This document shows positions 60,560 through 64,000 of a DNA stretch of 64,000 bases, one piece after another. Numbering within the stretch: the stretch's first letter is position 1; each line of letters starts with the position of its first letter. The position numbers were made by a program, and so were the translations under genes. The stretch is taken from the NCBI GenBank assembly GCA_963818925.1, contig CAWFTN010000001.1, positions 3,357,104 to 3,421,103 of the forward strand, given 5' to 3'. The DNA comes from JAMXLG01 sp963818925 (GTDB lineage: Bacteria; Vulcanimicrobiota; Vulcanimicrobiia; Vulcanimicrobiales; Vulcanimicrobiaceae). The notes under the pieces are model-generated. The model saw only the letters and a program-made list of their open reading frames with translations. It searched no databases and was not told where the DNA came from.

Positions 60560-61050
60560 ACTTAGATATTACGCGCAAGAGTTAAGCTCCCCGCGCGGTT
60601 GGTTGCTGTCGTGATAGCGCCATCTTCGTCCGTCCGGTAGATGCGTGCGCCGAAGCGACGTGAAATGTTCGGGTAGATTAGAAGACTGCTACGGCCGCGA
60701 TGAATTCCGGCGATGAACTGTATGCCGACCCGTGGTGGCCTACTTTCAGCGCATCCGCGTGTAGATCGATGCCCTCATCCAGAATGGGACGTTCTGCGGT
60801 AATGCCGGCGCCGCCCGTGAACAAGCATTCGAAATAAGCGATACTGCAATATGAACGCTACGTCGTTGACCGCGTTTTTTACCGTCGATAAACGGAAGCG
60901 ACAGGTCGATGAACCGACGCGTAACGCCGTCTTCCGTATGCCACGCCATGCCGGCGCGCGGATACACGATCGGCACATGATCCGCGTACGCTGTATCGAT
61001 GCATCATGATACGCATGTCCGCCATACGCTTGCGTCGCACAAGGAACGCC
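60560..61050 (-). pseudogene. Decayed copy of a ComEC-like MBL-fold gene
   Basis: In several frames the region reads AYGGHAYHDA, PIVYPRAGMAWHTEDGVTRRFIDLSLPFIDGKK, FILQYRLFRML, FTGGAGITAERPILDEGIDLHADALKVGHHGSAYSSSPEFIAAV (in pieces) and RIYRTDEDGAITTATN. The same order occurs in the intact-looking gene at 63259-64000. At least three frameshifts are present, plus a deletion between EFIAAV and RIYRTDE. The metal-binding HxHxDH part is not recognisable upstream. Confidence 0.7.
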
Positions 61051-61223
61051 GAAGGACATTGCAGCGGCGCAGGGCAGCAAAACGGCGCCGTATCTTCGCG
61101 CTTATTTAAACCGCGCCTGAGGTGCGCGCCGCAAGCTTTACGATGTTTCGTCCGAACCGCGCGAACATCAACTCGGATGACGAACAATAGGCTGAACCGC
61201 TAAACTGGCTAATCCTAACCCCG

Positions 61224-62252
61224 TCAGAGCAGCGCCTCTTCGCGGTTTTCCTGAGGTATCGGAGCGTCCATGCTGATTAACCCCTCCGATCGAAGATCCG
61301 ACCAGAACATTTCAGGAATCTTCGTCTTGAGGGAAGTGTAGTCGGCGAGCACCTGCTGTGGATTCGCGCAGCCTACGACGAGCGACGCGGCAACGTCAGG
61401 CGCACTTGAAAATCGCAATGCTGCTGTGCGCAGATCCACGCCGTGCCGCGCTGCAATACTCCGCAGGCGCTCTCGCTTTTCAATCGCGTCAGCGGGAATC
61501 TCATAGTTGTCTTTGCCGTAATTGAAGCGGGAGCTGCCGCTGATAAAACCCGCATTGAGCGCCGAGCCGATGACAAATTTCATTCCTCGCTCGCGCGCCT
61601 TTGGAAAGACCTGATGCAGTGCATTTTCGTGATCGATCAGCGAGTACTGGCGTGCCAAGAGGCAAACGTCGGCATCGGCCGCGTCCATCAGTTTGAGGAT
61701 CGGCTCAGGCGTGTTGACGCCAAGTCCCCAGGCTCGGATCATCCCTTCGTCCCTCATCCTACTAAGCGCCGGAAAAGCGCCCCTTATGGCGACCTCGAAC
61801 TGCTCTTCCCAGGGACCCGGCAGCCACGGATTGTCCGGTGAGAGGTCATGAACGAAAACGACATCGAGCGCATCGACACCCAAACGCTGCAAGCTATCTT
61901 CAATCGATCGCTTTACGCCGTCACCAGAATAGTCAAAGCGAAGATTATTCGGCGAGGACGTAAACGGAAAGTAATCCTTAGCGTTGTTCTTTCGCGACGC
62001 CGTTAACAACTTACCGACCTTTGACGAGAGAACGTACTCGCTTCGCGTTTGCTTGTGTAAAAAGCTACCGAGACGCCGTTCCGCAAGCCCAAGACCGTAC
62101 CATGGAGAGGTGTCGTAGTAGCGAACGCCAGCGCTCCACGCAGCTTCGATTGTTGCGTAAGCGTCTTCGTCCGTCACATACCCAAACTCGTTGCCAAATG
62201 GCACGCCGCCGAGGCCAAACGTTCTCCCCGAAAAAATTTCCGACACGTTCAT
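61224..62252 (-). CDS. Aldo/keto reductase
   Basis: 342 residues from the ATG at 62252; the frame is open to 62339. A (beta/alpha)8 NADPH-dependent oxidoreductase. The tetrad is visible: Asp and Tyr in GVRYYDTSPWYGLGLAERRLG, Lys in VLSSKVGK and His in DVVFVHDL. The C-terminal SLVVGCANPQQVLADY binds the adenine phosphate. It resembles the D-threo-aldose/L-fucose dehydrogenase subgroup. It is the only apparently intact enzyme gene between relics on both sides. Confidence 0.9.
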   Translation of the reverse strand: MNVSEIFSGRTFGLGGVPFGNEFGYVTDEDAYATIEAAWSAGVRYYDTSPWYGLGLAERRLGSFLHKQTRSEYVLSSKVGKLLTASRKNNAKDYFPFTSSPNNLRFDYSGDGVKRSIEDSLQRLGVDALDVVFVHDLSPDNPWLPGPWEEQFEVAIRGAFPALSRMRDEGMIRAWGLGVNTPEPILKLMDAADADVCLLARQYSLIDHENALHQVFPKARERGMKFVIGSALNAGFISGSSRFNYGKDNYEIPADAIEKRERLRSIAARHGVDLRTAALRFSSAPDVAASLVVGCANPQQVLADYTSLKTKIPEMFWSDLRSEGLISMDAPIPQENREEALL

Positions 62253-62338
62253 GCCAAGGGTTATTCCCTTAAGCGTGACGGCGCACGCCACTTTGGCGAA
62301 AACCAGAGGCGAGGTGCTCGTGCATGCGATGATCGACA

Positions 62339-62659
62339 CTAAGGTTCGTAACGGTATTCAAGATGCTCACGTCCATCGTTCCGGTTCTCGCGACGGCCGC
62401 GACCCGCGGCGAAGTACGAACTTACCAACCTTGCAAGGAGCGTCGCGGTGAAGAGCTGTCCAGTGACTGCTTCAAGGTTTGCAGCCGAGCGAACGAGCGG
62501 GTTCACTGGTACGATGTCGCCGTAGCCCGTCGTCGTCAACGTGACGAACGAGAAGTACATAACATGGCTGAGTCCAGTACCGGCCGTCGCAGTGCCACTA
62601 TCCGCGATCTGGGCAACTCGTATCGCGCGCAACACCACCGAACAACCACCGACATGATC
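62339..62659 (-). pseudogene. Chimeric relic: MBL-fold fragment fused to a K+ channel pore
   Basis: After a TGA at 62660-62662 the frame reads DHVGGCSVVLRAIRVAQIADSG, the MBL-fold segment also found at the window's right edge. It passes without a stop into LSHVMYFSFVTLTTTGYGDIVPVNPLVRSAANLEAV, the selectivity filter (TTGYGD) and inner helix of a two-helix K+ channel. The channel's N-terminal helix and the MBL remainder are missing. The frame continues to 62339. This is a deletion junction between two unrelated genes rather than a functional fusion. Confidence 0.7.
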
Positions 62660-62660
62660 T
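62594..62660. repeat. 67-nt direct repeat, copy 1 (MBL-fold coding segment)
   Basis: Matches 63934-64000 with about five mismatches. Both encode DHVGG...RAIRV...IADSG of an MBL-fold protein on the minus strand. The copies are 1340 bp apart in the same orientation, and the second is cut by the window end, so the repeat may be longer. Confidence 0.8.
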
Positions 62661-62680
62661 CATAAAATCTTTTACTCACA
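62661..62680 (+). repeat. Copy 2 of a dispersed 20-nt direct repeat
   Basis: CATAAA, one variable base, then TCTTTTACTCACA; 19 of 20 positions match 54820-54839. It directly abuts the MBL relic and lies 47 bp before the tmRNA-like RNA. Confidence 0.6.
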
Positions 62681-62727
62681 CAACGAGCCCTAGTTGAATC
62701 GTCGACAATGAGCGAGTGGCCTAAACT

Positions 62728-62799
62728 GGGGCGCTTCGATGGTGTCGACCGTCAGCCCGATAATCTGAACGGCCCCGGGTTCGATTCCCGGGCGCTCCA
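62728..62799 (+). ncRNA. tmRNA-like tRNA-domain RNA without an mRNA-like domain
   Basis: GGGGCGC (62728-62734) pairs with GCGCTCC (62792-62798), giving an acceptor stem with a G3-U70 wobble and discriminator A (62799), the alanine identity of tRNA-Ala and tmRNA. The T-arm is CCGGG-TTCGATT-CCCGG (62775-62791). After the acceptor comes TGGTGTCGAC (62740-62749), close to the conserved TGGTTTCGAC of tmRNA 5-prime ends. CCGTCAG and CTGAACGG (62749-62755, 62765-62772) form a helix like P2 but close a 9-nt loop instead of the mRNA-like domain. A tRNA reading fails because the anticodon stem is mismatched and U33 is absent. It could be a deleted ssrA or a novel small alanylated RNA. No CCA is encoded. 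Confidence 0.45.
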
Positions 62800-62885
62800 G
62801 TCGCATCGCGATTCGCGTTGCGGCGCTAGATTCGATGTGGTATGTTCGGGTTAGGTTATCGGGCTGGCATACACATCGAAGCGCA

Positions 62886-62913
62886 CGGGGTGCCGCAATA
62901 GCGCGGCGCCCCG
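62886..62913. terminator. GC-rich hairpin downstream of the tmRNA-like RNA
   Basis: CGGGGTGCCGC (62886-62896) and GCGGCGCCCCG (62903-62913) pair over 11 bp with one U-G wobble and a 6-nt loop. It lies about 90 nt after the RNA and 5 bp past the stop of the minus-strand HAF-like relic, so it may terminate either strand. There is no T-tract beyond CTTT. Confidence 0.5.
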
Positions 62914-62918
62914 AACCT

Positions 62919-63010
62919 TTATGGCAGCGGCACCAGTCGGAACGGCAAGCTCATGCCTTGGTACGTCCCCGTTCCTACGATTACGCCGTTTCGATTGGGG
63001 CCTAATGGAT
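62919..63010 (-). pseudogene. C-terminal scrap of an exported HAF-repeat-like protein
   Basis: The minus frame ends NPLGPNRNGVIVGTGTYQGM then SLPFRLVPLP and a stop. The GxIVGTGTYxG...F pattern is that of extracellular HAF/PEP-CTERM-type repeats at the end of exported proteins. The upstream continuation of the same frame is low complexity and unlike any secreted protein, so only the last module seems to survive. Confidence 0.35.
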
Positions 63011-63036
63011 TTAATGCACTACTAGAACATGGCGAC

Positions 63037-63240
63037 ATGATTAATATAAATGCCCCCAGTCGCTGGCGACTCATTGCTGCGCTGCTTTTAGGAGCCGCCG
63101 GGGCGCTTGTGTGTATCGACGAAATTCTACTCTGGCAACTGCAGCAAGGGGCGTCATCGCAAACAATATTCTTCGTCGTCAAGCTTGGCCTTATCGCTAC
63201 GGGGGTACTGTCATGCACGGCGTTATTTCGATTAAAGTGA
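63037..63240 (+). CDS. Small two-helix membrane protein
   Basis: 67 residues from an ATG at 63037; an upstream ATG at 62953 is in frame but overlaps the HAF-like relic. Two hydrophobic segments (WRLIAALLLGAAGALVCI and FFVVKLGLIATGVLSCTALF) are separated by a short polar loop (DEILLWQLQQGASSQ). No ribosome site is obvious. It may be a real small membrane protein; function unknown. Confidence 0.4.
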   Translation: MININAPSRWRLIAALLLGAAGALVCIDEILLWQLQQGASSQTIFFVVKLGLIATGVLSCTALFRLK

Positions 63241-63258
63241 GCTATGCTCTTTTATCTT

Positions 63259-64000
63259 TCACTTAGAGCCGAACAACTGGCTCGCCGCTATCGCGAACGA
63301 GATAGCGCGGGCGTTGATCGACTCAATCATCTCCATGCCTGCAGACCTCCCATTGAGTCCAACATCGTCGTGTGAGTCTACGACTCCGGAGTGCCTTCCG
63401 TCCGGCGGCGTCGTGACCATGACGGAGGTAGTCGTTCGCGCGCCGTTCGTTATGATCGTGGCGCTCGCATTTTGATCGGTACGATAGATTTCTGCGCCAG
63501 CGTGCGCCAAGGTGTCCACGGTCGATGGCGCGGGATGGCCAAAGAGATTATGTCTTCCGACGGAGATAACGGCATATTCTGGATGAACGGCGGAGATGAA
63601 CTCAGGCGATGAACTGTATGCGGAACCGTGGTGCCCGACCTTTAAAACATCGGCGCGCAGGTCGGTATCTTCGGCCAGGAACCGACGTTCTGCAGCAACT
63701 CCCGCGTCGCCCGTGAACAGCATTCGAAACGAGCGATACGCCAGCAGAAACGCGATTGAGTTATCGTTGATTGCGTTCTTTCCGCCGATGAACGGAAGCG
63801 ACGGGCCGATGAAGCGTAGCGTTACGCCGTCGTTAGTGTTCCATACATCGCCAGCCCGCGGATATACGACAGGCACATGGTCTGCCCTGGCAGTATCGAA
63901 ACAATCATGATACGCATGTCCGCCATACGTCTGGCCACTATCCGCGATCTCCGAAACTCGTATCGCGCGCAACACCACCGAACAACCACCTACATGATCA
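63259..64000 (-). CDS. ComEC-like MBL-fold metallohydrolase (partial, runs off the window end)
   Basis: The frame is open from the right edge, beginning DHVGGCSVVLRAIRV, where DH is the end of the HxHxDH metal motif. It continues SGQTYGGHAYHDCF, HVPVVYPRAGDVW, LPFIGGKNAINDNSIAFLLAYRSFRMLFTGDAG (third metal Asp), DVLKVGHHGSAYSSSPEF and SVGRHNLFGHPAPST, the ordered signatures of the ComEC/Rec2-type MBL domain. The last 40 residues (DGRHSGVVDSHDDVG onward) are not typical and may be read-through into unrelated sequence. It is the best preserved of three copies in 3.4 kb. Confidence 0.75.
   Translation of the reverse strand, partial: DHVGGCSVVLRAIRVSEIADSGQTYGGHAYHDCFDTARADHVPVVYPRAGDVWNTNDGVTLRFIGPSLPFIGGKNAINDNSIAFLLAYRSFRMLFTGDAGVAAERRFLAEDTDLRADVLKVGHHGSAYSSSPEFISAVHPEYAVISVGRHNLFGHPAPSTVDTLAHAGAEIYRTDQNASATIITNGARTTTSVMVTTPPDGRHSGVVDSHDDVGLNGRSAGMEMIESINARAISFAIAASQLFGSK
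63934..64000. repeat. 67-nt direct repeat, copy 2 (cut by the window end)
   Basis: Pairs with 62594-62660. Here it lies inside the open MBL-fold frame, whereas copy 1 lies inside the K+ channel chimera. It is therefore likely that the chimera derives from a second copy of this gene. Confidence 0.8.

Noticed and set aside
53340..61200. Looked for integron attC sites around GGCTGAACC-like repeats
   Set aside because: The short motif recurs (33.7, 53.5 and 61.2 kb) but without paired core sites or hairpin geometry.
62728..62799. Reading the tmRNA-like RNA as tRNA-Ile(GAT)
   Set aside because: A 7-nt loop with GAT can be drawn only with a mismatch in the anticodon stem and without U33. The G3-U70 acceptor and TGGTGTCGAC segment fit tmRNA better.
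1..64000. CRISPR arrays, rRNA genes, insertion sequences and prophage genes
   Set aside because: No regularly spaced repeats, rRNA signatures, transposase or integrase motifs, or phage structural genes were seen. Only possible element scars were found at 54.7 and 62.7 kb.

Overview
The window reads as chromosomal DNA of a GC-rich, diderm, aerobic heterotroph. Evidence for an outer membrane: a 1274-residue TonB-dependent receptor with an N-terminal carboxypeptidase-regulatory domain, two outer-membrane beta-barrel proteins and several lipoproteins with clear lipoboxes. The gene style (many secreted peptidases, winged-helix regulators fused to TPRs, VOC, DUF72, DUF4242 and DUF5069 proteins) resembles the poorly cultured phylum Eremiobacterota/Vulcanimicrobiota (WPS-2). 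That placement is inference only; no rRNA gene is present.

Layout. 0-9 kb: partial DoxX-like protein divergent from a VOC protein, TonB receptor, membrane-anchored thioredoxin, winged-helix/TPR regulator, nitronate monooxygenase. 9.4-13 kb: XRE-STAND ATPase regulator, GNAT, DUF4242, VOC. 13-18.6 kb: a long minus-strand run, probably msrA, a sulfite-oxidase-like protein (frameshifted), ferredoxin reductase, DUF6510, a small protein and a large Asp-box (VPS10-like) secreted protein. 18.7-34 kb: a GH-like TIM-barrel protein lacking both catalytic acids, a toroid-fold protein, membrane and outer-membrane proteins, UbiB-family kinase, Popeye-domain protein coupled to an MntP-like exporter, methyltransferase, cupredoxin, S9 peptidase, a decayed MTA/SAH nucleosidase coupled to rpiA. 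34-42 kb: S53 peptidase with a coupled lipoprotein, M28 peptidase, PDZ-membrane-GAF sensor, VOC. 42-50 kb: ornithine-cyclodeaminase-family enzyme, CYTH-like protein, then an overlapping set of Suc_Fer-like ferredoxin, JmjC/cupin oxygenase and an Asp/Gly-repeat small protein; APC permease. 50-53 kb: Kup potassium transporter and DUF72. 53-64 kb: a decayed zone holding fragments of a sulfatase, PQQ propeller, LolA-like protein, K+ channel and three copies of an MBL-fold gene, around intact regulatory genes (receiver, PP2C phosphatase, LuxR, slipin), DUF5069 and an aldo-keto reductase.

Two themes stand out. First, the three-gene unit at 44171-46529 looks like a peptide-modifying oxygenase system: a repeat peptide whose stop overlaps the start of a JmjC oxygenase, which itself overlaps a ferredoxin-like gene. 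Second, many genes are present as shortened relics in which the N-terminal and C-terminal parts of a family are joined with the middle missing, and a 72-nt tmRNA-like RNA at 62728 shows the same architecture: acceptor stem with G3-U70, T-arm and a D-like segment, but no mRNA-like domain.
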